A stretch of 64,000 nucleotides of DNA from Tupaia tana. Lineage: Eukaryota; Chordata; Mammalia; Scandentia; Tupaiidae. Made by a program: the position numbers and the translations under genes. The notes under the pieces were generated by a model that saw nothing but the letters and a program-made list of their open reading frames with translations, made no database searches and was not told the origin of the DNA. The stretch lies in contig JAKSZU010000016.1 in the NCBI GenBank assembly GCA_026018925.1, positions 5,128,940-5,192,939 of the forward strand. The letters run 5' to 3'. Shown piece after piece: positions 42,554 to 54,373 of the stretch; the first letter of the stretch is position 1, and every line of letters begins with the position of its first letter.

Positions 42554-42660
42554 AAACTTTAGACAAACTTAACAGAGTTTATTTGTGCAAAGAATGGTTC
42601 ATGAGTAGGGCAGCACTCAGAATCAGAAGAGGTTCAGAGAGCTCTGTCAGCACATGACCA

Positions 42661-42707
<47 letters not shown>

Positions 42708-43358
42708 GGCACACATGCACATATGTATGGTATTACAGACAGGGTCTTGCTATGTTGAGAAGTGCAGCATGTGTTATAAAAATATACTCCTAAGTTAGGC
42801 TTTGACTTGTATGTTCTACGTTAGGTTGCAGTTTGAAACACAGGAAGTCCAAGTATGGAGACCGCCCAGGCCATTGCTCACTCAATGTGTAGGCGCCAAC
42901 TCATCGCTGCGGGTGGCAGACCCACCTGTCTCGCCATGGAGATGCATTTGCCAAGCACAGATGCTGTGTCCTGTACTGTGTCCCACACTCCCAATAACAT
43001 TGTAGATCTAAAATGAAATAAAGACACGCGGGTCTCTCAACTGCACAGAGCCATGCACACAGTAGCTGCTCAACTGACATTTGTTGAGTTTAATTGAAAC
43101 AATGGGGAAATAATTCTTTGATGTTACTTGCCTATATGGATATGCATTATGTACAAGATACTTACTGTGTTTTATAATGCTTCAAGAGTAATCTAATTAA
43201 CAGGATTCCAGGAGGTATCCTGTAGGGGAGGTTCCTTAACTGTCTTCCACCAGTGCTTGAAAACCCTGCACAGTCTGTCTTCAGAGCAGTTTTCTGATAA
43301 CCATTTGTGCACCGTCTCTGTGCTAGAAATGCCGACAACTACCTTGGTTCTCTTTCAG
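42554..43358. other. Unassigned sequence with a TG microsatellite
   Basis: A pure (TG)n run occupies 42665-42704. The remainder is single-copy in appearance. Confidence 0.4.
42665..42704. repeat. (TG)20 microsatellite
   Basis: An uninterrupted dinucleotide run, so probably polymorphic between individuals. Confidence 0.97.
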
Positions 43359-43478
43359 CCGTGCTGAAGGAAGACTGGAAGGCAGTGAGGAAGTGCAGAA
43401 GGAAAAGCAGGGGCTCACTGCTCCGAGTCCTTCTTTCTGCCATTGCTATCCAGTTCCAGGACCCCAGAATATTCCAAG
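43359..43478 (+). other. Candidate exon, 120 bp
   Basis: It is preceded by GGTTCTCTTTCAG and followed by AAG|GTGAGAGG, a strong donor. The length is a multiple of three and one frame is open throughout (phase 1 at both ends). The predicted peptide (containing VLKEDWKAVRKCRRK) is not recognised, and the polypyrimidine tract is short. An untranslated or non-coding RNA exon, or chance, are both possible. Confidence 0.2.
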
Positions 43479-45764
43479 GTGAGAGGAAGTTTGGGACGCT
43501 CTCCAGGGAAAGACAGGAGACACCATGGTGCAGAAATCTGTGACTGCTGGCAACGCCGAGCCCAGAGCGAGCTGGTGCCTTTGTGCTTCTGCAAGGAAGG
43601 TCATCTGAGGGTGGAGGGCAGATTTCCCGTCCAGTGTGGGACGTGGGCAGCGAGAGTCAGAAGGGAGCTTTTACATCATGTGCTTGGCACGAGGCCTTTG
43701 GAAGTGACAGACGTTCCGGGCTTTTATGCTTAAGACCCGATTGAGTCATATTTGGCCAGAGAGAAGCTCTGCTGCAGGAAAGATATTGGCAAACGTCCGT
43801 GCTCCTTTGCCACCGATGGAAGTCACAGTCCCACGGAGAGAGGATGGTTAGGATGACGAGCAGGGCTCAGAAACAGGCTCACAGGCGTGTCTACCTTCAC
43901 ACGCGGCGTCCCCGTACACACTCGGCACGCCGGTGGACGTGGAGTGAAGGTCGCTGTGGCAAGTGCATGGTCCTTGTCCTTACGGAGACTACATGGTAGG
44001 TGAGGAGGAAATGTTGACGTCACCAGGAACCAACCGACGGTTACAACGAGTGATGTTGAGTGCCCACACAAACGGCCCTCCTTTCTAGCTCTCCAGCTAG
44101 TTTAGTTTGGGTACTAGGCTGGGATTCAGGTCTAGGCCTCAGGTGTGCAGAGCCCAAGGGACGCTTCAGTTCCACAGGCCCTGTTCCTTCTTCCTCTCCA
44201 CCCTCGAACCTGCCCGCAGGCTGCATCGCCAGGGCCTCGCTGCGGGGTACAGTCCCGGGGAACATTCCTTCTGCCGGGAGCAAAGCCTGCTCGCTGGGGG
44301 CTGTGCAGGCAGGAAGCAGAGTTTCCACAGGGCACCTCTGCAGCTTCCCAGCCACTCGGCCAGCTCTGAGCCTCTCACACACCCTGCCGTGCTCACAGCC
44401 ACCGAGGCAGCGGGAAGGACAGCAGGTGGGACCTGTGGGAAATATTAAGATGACATTGATGGCCCTGCCATGGTATACTCAGACTCCAAGTTCAGTCATC
44501 CATGCCTCTTACACACGCGGAGAGCCGGCAAAGAGACGGATGGGTTTTGCACCTGTAAGGCCTACGGTGTGGCATTGGCCAGCTCTGTATGTCTGGTAGG
44601 TAAAACCACCAGTTGCTTCTTTCAGAATTAATTCTTCCATTTCCTCTGTCTGCCTGACCTTCAGCCTCCTTTCACCAAATTGCTGACTTCTTTCTTACCT
44701 AGCTCTTTATAACATCATGTTCATTCCTACCCTTTTACAAACAATGGAGAAGTATTTTTAGGACTTGATGCTTACTCTTGAGAACAACAAAGGGGCAAGA
44801 GATGCTTTTTGCCCATTTATATGGCTTCTCGAGACAAGATTGACATAATCATTGGAGGAAACCCACTTAAACATGGGCCTTTGTTCTAGGCCCTAGGGAT
44901 GTGCCGAGGAGGGAAGACTTGTCCCAGTTCAGGGAACGGGTGCCATATTTATACATCTCATAGATAAGGAAGTTCTCCCTTTCTGGATTTTTTTTTCTTT
45001 TATCCAGTTTTATCTTCCAGCAGAGGCTGGTGCTGTTCTCAGGGCGGAAGCAGCTGCGGCTCAGTTCTGCGCCAGGGCCTGGGGATTCCCTCCTGGCAGG
45101 GCCTTACGGCGGCATCACTCTCACTGCCTCCTTTCTTTCCTGAGGAGGGCAGGCCTCCCTGAGTGTATGGAGTGAGGTAGTCTCAGCAGGACTCAGAGGG
45201 AACACAGGTTGTTTTCACAGACTCATGTCGACCTGGGAGGCCACCAAAGTGTCAGGTCAGTCCCAGGAACGCAGAAGTAGATGAGAACTTCCTTCGCGGT
45301 AGTTCTCTTCATTTCAGCTCTGTGATGTGAATGAGAGCGTGGAGAGGAGGAGATGACGTGCCGGCTGCCTCATACATCCTTCCTGACAGTGAGACTGAGA
45401 GACAAGGGATGGTGAGCCTCCTGGCGAAAACTCATCAACTTTGCATCCCACCCACACCCCCATAGCAGCTGGGCCTGGTCTTTGCCTAGAGTAGACACTT
45501 GGTGCGTATTTGAAAACAGTGGACACCAGCGCTTGATTGGCGTGCCCACCATCTCATTCCACAAGCACCTTTGGAGGGCCTATCATGGATGAGGTCATCG
45601 CGCTTTGGGTGGGACTGGGCACAGAATCCTGGGGGCTGGAAACACTGTCAGGTAGAGCAGGAGCAGATGGAGAGGAGAGAGTGTCTCAGCTGGGCAGGTT
45701 AGCTGTCGAGAGGTAACCTGAAGGCTGAAGAGTAAGGGCCAGATGGATGGTGAGTTCCACCATC
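43479..45764. other. Unassigned sequence, 2.3 kb
   Basis: GC-rich at 43.8-44.4 kb, where overlapping open frames of up to 179 residues occur on both strands without a domain. Pyrimidine-rich at 44.6-44.7 kb. No repeat recognised. Confidence 0.35.
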
Positions 45765-45985
45765 GTGGTGCGGATCACCTAGGATTTCTTGTATATGTAC
45801 CATGTGCTGTGAAATTCTATAGCAACTCTACAAGGTAAGCACTATTTTCTTTATTCTCAAGATGGGGTAACTGAAGCTTGGAAAGGTTAATTTTCCTCAG
45901 GTTTTTTCCTAAGGCGTGTGTTACTTTAAATGATGGAACTATAGTCTATACCTAGGTCTTCCGAAGTCAGAGCTTTATACTACAG
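45765..45985 (-). mobile_element. MIR SINE
   Basis: CTCTACAAGGTAAGCACTAT, TTCTCAAGATGGGGTAACTG, AAGCTTGGAAAGGTTAA and GAAGTCAGAGCTTTATACTA reproduce the MIR core and 3' side in reverse orientation, diverged. Confidence 0.7.
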
Positions 45986-46594
45986 TTCATACTACACCCC
46001 CTGTGTGGTGACAGAAGGTGTCCATGAAGGGTCTCTGTAAGAAGGACCATGCACTCTGCAGGAGTCAAGATGATGTTACCTGACAAATGGACAAACCAGA
46101 CTTGACTGCTCATAGCACAGTAGGCCCATTTCCAAGACAATGTATTGGGCAAGACTTTATTTTTATTTTAAAAGATGTCAACTGGGAGTGCAATAGAGCC
46201 CAAGACCTTTTAGTACTGTCTCCATGATCGAAGGGCAAGCAGGGTTTTATTGAGAGGATCTCAGGCGGGAATTTAGGGGCTTTCCAGAATGTTTCTATGA
46301 CATCACCTTTGATGGGTGGTGCCATTGGCTTGGTGCCAGGCAGTCCCAAGGAGGGTTCAGAGTGAGATGGACTCGTCAGGTCTGTTCTGGGTAAGGAATC
46401 CAAGACAAGGAACTCTTAGGACATCTGGGTCTCTTCAGTCTTTGTGTGCTACCTGCAACGGTGTCTTGTAAAAGTTGGGCAGTTAAGGCTGTCGTAATGT
46501 GGTCATGACAGGATCATAATCAGAGTGCACAGAAAATAATGATTAGTCAGGAGGGAAAGAGACTACAAGCTCATCTTGTTAAAGTAAATTACTA
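45986..46594. other. Unassigned sequence
   Basis: No element recognised. Confidence 0.35.
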
Positions 46595-46843
46595 GGGCCA
46601 GCAGTGGCTTGGTGGTTGAGATGTTGGACTCTCACGTAGTCGACCACAGTTCGAGTCCCAGACCTGGTGACTTGAAACTCATGCTGGAATGTATATGTAT
46701 GTGTGCCCAAAATTCCAAGAGAAGAATAGATAAGAAGGGATGGCAGTTTGGCCATCCTGCCTTGGGGAGGGGGGGGTGATTTCTTGCTTTCTGGCTCTCT
46801 GGCAAGTGCATGTGCCCTATAGCAAAAATCTCTCTCTCAACAA
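46595..46843 (+). mobile_element. tRNA-derived SINE, type A/B intermediate
   Basis: The head GGCCAGCAGTGGCTTGGTGG is followed by TTGAGATGTTGGACTCTCAC, B-box AGTTCGAGTCC, GTAGTCGACC as in type A, then CCTATAGCAAAAATC. The flanks agtaaattactagg and agtaaggtacctagg look like a diverged duplication. The mixture of type B head and type A anticodon-side sequence is notable. Confidence 0.85.
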
Positions 46844-47839
46844 AAGTAAGGTACCTAGGAATCCAGGGCATTTATTGTTAACCTGGTAAATATTATATTT
46901 AAAACTAAAGAATAAAAACTTATTTTTTTGTTTCTCAGGGACTGGTGCCAGTGCCAGGCAGAGAAATGGCATTAAGGGTATTTTCATTCATGGAAAGGTT
47001 CAATTAGTCCCAAAGAGGAAGGAAATGAAAGAACATGATCAGGCTGGGCATGAGGCCAGGGCTCTAGTTCCATTAGAAATCAGGGGTAATGGGCAGAGGA
47101 CCTAATGGACATGCAGTTGTAGACACTCGTCTGAGTGATCATGTGGAGGATAGGAAATATAGCCTGGTACCTACAGGCAAGGGTGAGCCAAACACTAATT
47201 ATTTACATGCTTCAGGTCCAACATGTCAAGATGGATACTGAATTTGGCCTTGAGGTGAAGTCGCAGTGAGCCTAGCTGGCCAGGTGAGTCCGATGCGGGA
47301 CAGCAGACTGTGGGTGAGGTTGGGTGTCGGGTTACGAGTGTAGTCCTGCTTGAGGGTTGCCCTGGACTCATCGCTGGCACATGGCATGGAGGCCCTACCA
47401 TTTCGCTGTGTCCTGGCAGCCACGCCTGTGTCCTCAATGGTACCAGGTCTACGAGAGGAGCTCATTTCAAATTCTGCTCAGCCTTGACGAGACCAAGGCA
47501 ACTGGTGTTTTTCATCTTGTGGTGAGGATGAGGTGACCACGGGTGGTCTCTGGGCAGGAGCACACTTCCAGGGGAGACAAGTGCACGGCTGCCCTGAGGG
47601 ATCAAGGAAGGAGGACGAGACAAAGGCGTGACGAAGAGTCTTAACCACTGCCAAGTCTCACGTCCAGCATTTGTGGCAGTTCCAGATTCGTATCAGTGGT
47701 CCTAGCCCTTGACTTTAGGAGCTTCAGCTCTGAAATGGGCACATGGTGGATATGTACTTACACAGTGCGTGCAATAACAGGGAAGAGTACCAGGTTGCTC
47801 AAACCAATAGAAAATGGCTTAAGTAAGATGGAAGTTTAT
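46844..47839. other. Unassigned sequence
   Basis: No recognised element or gene. Minor A/T runs only. Confidence 0.35.
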
Positions 47840-48440
47840 TTCTCCTTCTTCTGTAATGGCCCAGCAAGATGTGGTGGCTTCACCATGTTGGGGACCTAGC
47901 ATCTTTCTGTCTGGTTGCTCTGCCATCCTAAGGTATTGGTCTCATCTATACTTTCTTTCTTTCTTTTTTTTAAATCTTTTTGGAGAGGTTTTTGCTACAG
48001 GGCGCATGCGCTCACCAGACAGGGAGACAGAGAGACAGAAAGCGAGAAATCACCCCCCGGGGGAGATGGCCACTGCAATCCCTTCTCCTCTGTTCTCCTC
48101 TTGGGATCTTGGGCATGCACACACACGCGCCTGGCGTGAGTTTTAAGCCACCGGGTCCGGGACGCAAACCGCGGTCGACTACATGGTAGTCCAGTGACAT
48201 AGCCATTACATTAACTGCTGGTCCCCCGGTTTCATCTATACTTTCTAAGGTGGTTTACCACAGCCAGCTTGTCAGCTCTCAGGAGGGGCGGACAGAGGAA
48301 GAGAAAGGCACATCCATGACCCCCTAGGTGAATGCATCGCTCTGCCCATATCTCATTAAGCAAAGTAGTCACATAGCCACTCCTAGCAGCAAGGAGGCTG
48401 GGAAATGTATTCTTCATTCTGCAATGGTCCATCCAGCTCA
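47840..48440. repeat. Ancient interspersed repeat split by a SINE
   Basis: The left part has GTTTATTTCTCCTTCTTCTG and CTGGTTGCTCTGCCATCCTA. The right part (from 48247) has CACATAGCCACTCCTAGCAG and GGAGGCTGGGAAATGTATTC. From memory these belong to one common mammalian repeat (TTTATTTCTCTCTCACG...TTGCTCCGCCATCC...GGGAGGCTGGGAAATGTAGTC) whose name I cannot give with confidence. A SINE occupies 47957-48231. Confidence 0.5.
47957..48231 (-). mobile_element. tRNA-derived SINE, type A
   Basis: A perfect 15-bp duplication (tcatctatactttct) at 47942-47956 and 48232-48246 brackets a copy very close to the type A consensus: GAGAGGTTTTTGCTACAGGG, CGCATGCGCTCACCAGACAG, CCGGGTCCGGGACGC and TTAACTGCTGGTCCCC. 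CpG sites such as CGCATGCGC are preserved, which indicates youth. Confidence 0.95.
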
Positions 48441-48824
48441 CACTGGGCTTCTGTTAGTAAAAGGAGATACTGGGGACAGTTAGCAGTATCTGTTACAGTA
48501 CCCCGTGCTGGCTGCACATACACAGACTGCACCTAACCTCCTAGACTGCACCTAGCCTTTCCCCCAAAGAAGACCATCTAAGGTCCCACTGAGTCACTTC
48601 ACCAGCTCAGGCTAGGATATCTGGGTGAGGTTCCTCTACACAACAGAAACAAGCCATTTGCTTCATCCTTGCACTCAACATGCAGTGATAGGACAGGATG
48701 AGAATAACTTCCCACCCAGGAAAGGGAAGGATGAGAGACACACAGGGCCATTGGACAGAACAACAATCAAGTCTGGCCAAGAAGCATAGCAACAGACCAC
48801 CACTCTGACCATGCAATCGTTTTC

Positions 48825-49094
48825 ATTTATTTGTTTGTTTTTTGGAGACATTTTTGCTATAGGGCGCATGCGCTCGCCGGAAAGACAGAGAGAGACGGAG
48901 AGATAGAAAACGAGAAATCACCCACCCAGGGGGATGGCCATGCCGCAATCCCTTCTCCTCCATTCTCCTCTCGGGATTTTGGGCACACACGCACACATGC
49001 CTGGCGTGAGTTTAAGCCACTGGGTCCAGGACTCAAACTGCAGTTGACTACATGGGAATCCAGCGACACAGCCATTATGCTAACTGCTGGTCCC
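48825..49094 (-). mobile_element. tRNA-derived SINE, type A
   Basis: A 16-bp duplication with one mismatch (ccatgcaatcgttttc / ccatgcaatcattttc) at 48809-48824 and 49095-49110. The element has TTTTTGCTATAGGGCGCATG, CGCTCGCCGGAAAGACAG, GCCACTGGGTCCAGGACTC and GCTAACTGCTGGTCCC. Young copy. Confidence 0.94.
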
Positions 49095-49384
49095 CCATGC
49101 AATCATTTTCGTGGTAGGCAGCCCTGGCAGCCCCTAGTGAAAGTGAGAAGCGGCCTGCACCCCTGACAAATTCACAGAGCAGAGAAGCAAATTAGCTTTG
49201 GAATTTTACCTGCGACTTAGACGTTGCTATTCAAGGTCTCACGGGCAGCAGAGAAACCTACCTCCCAAGCAGTACACTGCTTATTTATCATTTTTATTGA
49301 TATGGTGCCTGTAAAGTTTTTTCAAAGACATTGAAGATCAGAGAGATTAATTTATAGCATTTTTATTGATCAGGACTTTTTAAA

Positions 49385-49637
49385 TCTTACTTTATTTTTT
49401 AAATTTATTTGTCAGAAGGCATGTGTACTCACCAGAAAGAGAGAAAGAGACAGACAGAGAGAGAGCACACCTCCTCACTGGTGAATAGTCATGCCTCGAT
49501 CCCTTCTCCCCCACTTCTCCATCCTGTCAGGATTTTGCATGTTATTTCAAGCTGCCCAGGCTGGGATTTGAACCACAGTCAGTTATATGGAATCCAGCTC
49601 CCTATCCACAGGAGTTAGCTGCAGTATTATGGGGCCA
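49385..49637 (-). mobile_element. tRNA-derived SINE, type C-like
   Basis: TTATTTGTCAGAAGGCATGT is followed by a GA body, CTCACTGGTGAATAGTCATG, CATCCTGTCAGGATTTTGCA and CAGGCTGGGATTTGAACCAC. The head end is scrambled (CACAGGAGTTAGCTGCAGT) before TATGGGGCC. Confidence 0.7.
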
Positions 49638-49686
49638 ATCAAAGGGCTTTTCAAGTTAAAGAAACTTATGTCAAATAAGCTCAGGC

Positions 49687-49690
49687 AAAA

Positions 49691-49725
<35 letters not shown>

Positions 49726-49765
49726 AATAAGAAAAATAAATAAATAAGAAAAGACAAAAAAATAA
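49687..49765. repeat. (AAAT)n microsatellite
   Basis: About 13 perfect AAAT units, then imperfect A/T-rich repeats. Confidence 0.95.
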
Positions 49766-51492
49766 ACTCAGGCTAAAAGGGGATGCCATGGTTCCTCTAA
49801 AACTTAACTACGCTCAGGGAAAAGTTGGGTCTAGTCTCAGGAGTGATGGTCTTGGAGCTGGATAATCACAGGATTCTCGAATTCTCTTGTCTCTGCTGCT
49901 TTCCACACGTCAGCGTCTTATTTTTATGTGATGTACCAGCCTCTTCTACGTGGTGGCGAGCAGGGCTCCAATGCACAGCACAGCAATGACCCATCTTTCA
50001 ATTCAGTCAAAAATCCCTAGAGCGGGACTCTGATTGGCTGACTTGGGCCATGTGCAGGGTGGGGCTGAGTGACAGCCCTACCGGAAGTGCATGGTGGAGT
50101 GGGAACAAAGAGCACTTCCCAGAAGAAACAGGGGAGCAGGCTGGGCAAACACAGCTAGGTTTCTTCCACAGACCTGGGCAGTGGCCCCTGAAGAATGGGT
50201 TTGAATCAGTACTGGTTTAAGGTCCAGAACACTTCCTGTGTTCCATCCTTTCTCTATGGTTGGACGTCCTTGATTTTTATTTTCACATCAGTCACACCTG
50301 ACGTAGTTAACTCTGGATGGATTTAAGCTGTCACATTCCAGGTTCGGCAAGGATCTGGGGCGTCAGGCAATAATCCTCCTCTGTCCTGTGAACCAGGTAA
50401 CACCGCTAATGGGCAGGACCGTTCACAGGCTGCCTTGCTTTCCTAACGACATAATCCACTGGCAGCCCGAGCTTTACTGATTGATATTCAACCTAATAAA
50501 GCTGATCTGGATAAGCTCCCCTGGTCTCCAAGGACATCTCTCTAACTGTGGGGATTAAAAAAAGAAATTGTTAAAGTCAGTTTAATATCTTTACAGAAAT
50601 AGACTTCCTACCCCTCTGGCTGGGCTTGGCTAACGTGAGCATTCTCTGTACAGTCTGCGTGGAAGCTCAGTCCAAAGCCTTAGGACCCTCTCCGTCAGCG
50701 GGAGACCTTCGTGGCAAAGGGCTATTGGCTCTGTCCACTGGCGTGGAAAGATCCAGCGGGTTAATCCAACCTTCCAGGAGGCTAACAAGGAAAGCAAGCA
50801 ATAAAACTCCAGACAGAAGAAAGGAAGCTAGCTAACAATAAAAAATGGCAGGAAGGTTCCCAACCCATCTGTAACCCATTAGAATGTTGTGAACCATTTT
50901 CCAGGATATTTTTCTGGTGTTGTTTTTCAGCTTCTGTGCTTGTTAGGAAGAGCCCATTTGGGAACAAGACATTGCAGTTGAATAAATGAACTTCTTTTAG
51001 GCATGACAAGCCTTGGGAGTTTCTTTGAAGGCTCTGACTGGTATTAGCAATAAAATCATAGGCAAGAATGACGGACCACAAATGTGCGTGTGCCCTTAAA
51101 CCAAATTCCATAAAACCGATTTTCTAAAGGTGAAGTGTGTTTAAAGCTAAAAATAGGGCTTTGTGATGAACTAGTAAAATACATTATTTTTACCTAGAAA
51201 AATTAATTGCTTTTAGTTCTTGTCTCATTCACAAGTCAGAAGAGCTAGACTACATTTCAGTTAATGATAGAGGATACAAAAGAAAAATCTTATAAAAGTT
51301 TTCTTTGTGCAGAGGTAACATGTTTTGACTGGTAGACCCCACCATTCCTGGCCTACAATCAGGAGATTAAATATGCTAGCTGAGACTATTGCTGAGAAAT
51401 TTCCCCAGGTCCCTTAATTATGAAAACATTCAGGTAGAATCATTAAGGAATACTAGATCAAAGTGGCATTTCATAACTATGTAATTTAAATA
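49766..51492. other. Unassigned sequence, 1.7 kb, with conserved-looking blocks
   Basis: 50000-50110 includes GGACTCTGATTGGCTGACTT, which feels like an old repeat. 50440-50520 (GACATAATCCACTGG, GCTTTACTGATTGATATTCA, ACCTAATAAAGCTGATCTGG) and 50980-51130 are balanced, non-repetitive sequence of the kind seen in conserved elements. No coding signature. Confidence 0.35.
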
Positions 51493-51507
51493 ATAATGTC
51501 TGAAACA

Positions 51508-51753
51508 TTTTTGGAGGAGAGATTTTTGCTATAGGGTACATGTGCTTGCTGGAGAGACAGAGAGACAGAAGGTGAGAAATCACCGTCTGGGGGAATGGCC
51601 AGGCTGCAGTCCCTTCTCCATTCTCCTCTCAGGATTTTGGGCACACGCGTGCACACATCTGGTGTGAGTTTTAAGTCACCAAGTCCAGGACTCGAACCAC
51701 AGTTGACGACATGGGAGTCTAACAATGTAATTATTATGCTATGTGCTGGTTCC
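51508..51753 (-). mobile_element. tRNA-derived SINE, type A
   Basis: GGAGAGATTTTTGCTATAGG is followed by the GA body, GGTGTGAGTTTTAAGTCACC and CTATGTGCTGGTTCC. A 9-bp duplication (ataatgtct) lies at 51493-51501 and 51754-51762, with A-rich tail drift between it and the element. Confidence 0.85.
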
Positions 51754-51979
51754 ATAATGTCTAAATTTTTTAAATAACGGATTTATAATTCTTCTAAATT
51801 ATTTTCCATTTTGGAAAAAAAAGTTAAATTCAGAAAATGATTGTTCAGCATGCTGCTCTTAGGGAAATGTGAAGGAACTATATTTTGGTTTAAAGACTAT
51901 GTGCTCATTTATATGTGTTTTATGATATAACTTCTGAGAGAAAGCGGATGGATGCGAACATTTAAAAAATAAAAATGTG

Positions 51980-52242
51980 TGGGGCCAGCAGGTGGCGTGA
52001 TGGTTAAGGTGCTGGATTCCCACATGGCTGACTGCACTTTGAGTCCTAGACCTGGCAAATTGAAAATCACTCCAGGTGCCTGTGCATGTGTGTCCAGAAT
52101 CCCAGGAGGAGAAGGGATTGCAGCATGGCCATCAGCCCTGGGGGGTGATTTCTCACTTTTTCTCTCTCTCTGTCCCTTTTTGTCTCTTTCTGGTGAGTGC
52201 ACATGCCCTATAGCAAAAACCTAAAAATAAATAAAAATTTAA
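51980..52242 (+). mobile_element. tRNA-derived SINE, type B
   Basis: The head GGGGCCAGCAGGTGGCGTGA is followed by TGGTTAAGGTGCTGG, CACATGGCTGACTGCAC, GGGGGGTGATTTCTCAC and CCCTATAGCAAAAACC with an A/T tail. It links the type B head to the type A body and tail. Confidence 0.88.
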
Positions 52243-53300
52243 AACTATTTGTGAAAGCCTGCCAAGTTTCATATAGGAAGTGCGTGTGTATGTGTGTGTG
52301 TGATTGTAAACAAATAGCACACTAGTCCATTTCCCTCTTCCTCTGCCACTTCCCCACACACCCCCTCTGTGTTTTGAAGTTTTGGTTGGGGAAGAATCGT
52401 CTTCACAGGCTGCTGACAATCTGTTCAGCGTTGGGGTAGTGTCACAGGAGTGTGTGCTCCTGCTTCAGGTGGGTGGGTCCCTTAGCCAGCCTGAACCTCC
52501 ATCTCCCCGCCTGTGAAATGAGAAACTCTAGAACTGTCGTGGTGTCAAAGCCAAGAGCTGTGTTCCCAGTGTCGGGCCTCGAAGAGTTTCCAAAGGCATT
52601 GTTACTACCGTGACCAGCCCCGTCCATCAGAACCGCATCTGGATCCAGGCCCTGCCGCCCTCAGGGAGCTGGCCACAGACGTTTCTGTGTCAGTTCTCAG
52701 CTGGGGAGACTTTCCTCTTTCCCACCAAGGTCCAGATCGGCAGCCGCTCCTGCCGCATGTGGAGATTCAGAAGGGATGGCATCGAGTGTGTTTTTCATCT
52801 TAGCTGTTTCCATCCAGCTCTGTTTGACTGGGAACAGGCTCTCCTCTTGCCACCTGTCAGGGGAATGCCTTTGCCAAAGAGGGTCTGTTCCCTGCTCCCG
52901 TGTGCACTGGCCTGTCAGCTGTCTCCCATTTCCCTCACCTGCAGGGCTCTAGGCCAGACCCAGTGAGGACTGGCACCACCAAGGTGAGAACAGAATCAAA
53001 GCATCTGGTCTTGGGGAAGTCCGCCGTCTCGGCGTCGGGGTCATGTCAGTCCCTGGTGCAGCCTGTCCAGTGTCCACCCAGCTTTCCTCTCCCGCCCAGG
53101 CTCCAGCTGGCTCCACGGCCTGCCCTGCTCTGTGTGCAATCCTGAGGATGTTTGTGGGGACCCCGAGTGACCTTGCCTTGAATTCTGTGAGTGCTGTCTT
53201 GAGTGTCACTTGCTTGTTTAGTCTCTGGACCCACTGCTGCCTGATTCTCCTGCCCCTGCTCCTCTCTTGCTGAGCCCTTTCCATACTAAAGGGAGCCAGT
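52243..53300. other. Unassigned sequence
   Basis: Imperfect TG run near 52285-52303. Overlapping frames of up to 118 residues at 52.6-53.3 kb have no recognisable domain. No repeat recognised. Confidence 0.35.
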
Positions 53301-53309
53301 TGGAACTAG

Positions 53310-53460
53310 TGAGTCTGGTGTAGAAAGCGCATGAGCTGTGTAATCACGTAGCTGGATTTAAACCCAAGCCTAGCCACTTACTGGCCATGGGGCACTAGAC
53401 ACTTAACCCCTCTGAGCCCCTACTGCTTCCCAGGTTGGTCAGGTTGGTGAACAGATAACA
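53310..53460 (+). mobile_element. MIR SINE
   Basis: AGCTGGATTTAAACCCAAGC, CTAGCCACTTACTGGCCATG and ACTTAACCCCTCTGAGCCCC follow the tRNA-like and core part of MIR. The A-rich core after it is lost. Confidence 0.75.
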
Positions 53461-53489
53461 TTCGACAATGTCTGAGCATCAAGGGAGTT

Positions 53490-54235
53490 AGGGTTCTCTA
53501 GTGAAACAGGACCAGTGAAATAGATTATTGGTAGATAGGTATGATAGGTAGATAGATAGGTGATAGATTTATCCTCAGAAATTGGCTCATGCAATTATGG
53601 AGCCTAAGAAATCCCAAGATCAGGAGTTCCAGTGCCTGAGAACCAGGGGAGTCAGTGGTATGCATTTTAGTTCAAGTTTGAATGCAGAAGGCCAATGTCT
53701 CAGCTTGCAGGCCATCAGGTAGAGAGAAAATCCTCTCTTCTTCAGCCTTTTGTTCTACTCAGGCCTTCCACTGCCTGCATGAGGCCCACCCACATTGTCA
53801 AAGCCACTGGCTTTACTCTATCACCAATTCGAATGCTAATCTCAATCTCATTCAGAAACACCTCTCAGACACAATCAGAATAATGTTTTGCTTGGGTTTT
53901 TCATTTTGCCAGAGGGTCTGAGACAAAAAGAGAGAGAGAGAGGCAGAGCAAGAAAACAGTCCCCCCATCTTGAATAGTCCCCCGCCCCGCCCCCCCCTTG
54001 GCAGTGGTCATTCTTTGATCCTTTCTCCTCATTTCTCCCTCCTTTCAAGATTCTGGGCTCACACATGTGGCTGGCATGTTTCTCAAACCACTGGGTCCAG
54101 GACTCAAACCATGTATGGGATCTGCTGCCTCAACCACCACACTGCTGAGTGGCTCCAGAGTAATGCTTAACCAAATGTCTGGACACCCCATGGCCCGGTC
54201 AGGATAACACATAAAATCAACCACTCCCGGGGAGT
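53490..54235 (-). repeat. Ancient mammalian interspersed repeat, split by a SINE
   Basis: AGGGTTCTCTAGTGAAACAG, a GATA-rich stretch (53525-53570), AATTGGCTCATGCAATTATG, CTTTTGTTCTACTCAGGCCT, GCATGAGGCCCACCCACATT and CAGAAACACCTCTCAGACAC form the left part. After a SINE it resumes ACCAAATGTCTGGACACCCC to ATAAAATCAACCA. It is the same family as 2338-2767 in opposite orientation. Possibly an L1M-type 3' end. Confidence 0.65.
53891..54156 (-). mobile_element. tRNA-derived SINE, type C
   Basis: It lies between two halves of the older repeat, with similar flanks agaataatg and agagtaatg. It has the GA-rich body, a C-rich stretch at 53981-53998 and CTGGCATGTTTCTCAAACCA, with a shortened head complement (ATGTATGGGATCTGCTGCC). 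Confidence 0.75.
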
Positions 54236-54373
54236 TAGACCGATAATTACTAAAACATCATAGTAGGCCTAAATCTGTGAGGCGATGGTGAAACAATAGC
54301 TATCATTTTAGCCCCATCAGATCAAAGTTTGTATGCTAGCTGTTTGCTACAACTTTCTAGATGTTTCATTCAG

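Noticed and set aside
43823-44599. Several overlapping frames of 65-179 residues in a GC-rich patch
   Set aside because: Frames are open simultaneously on both strands and in several phases, which reflects composition and not coding. No domain or splice pattern is visible.
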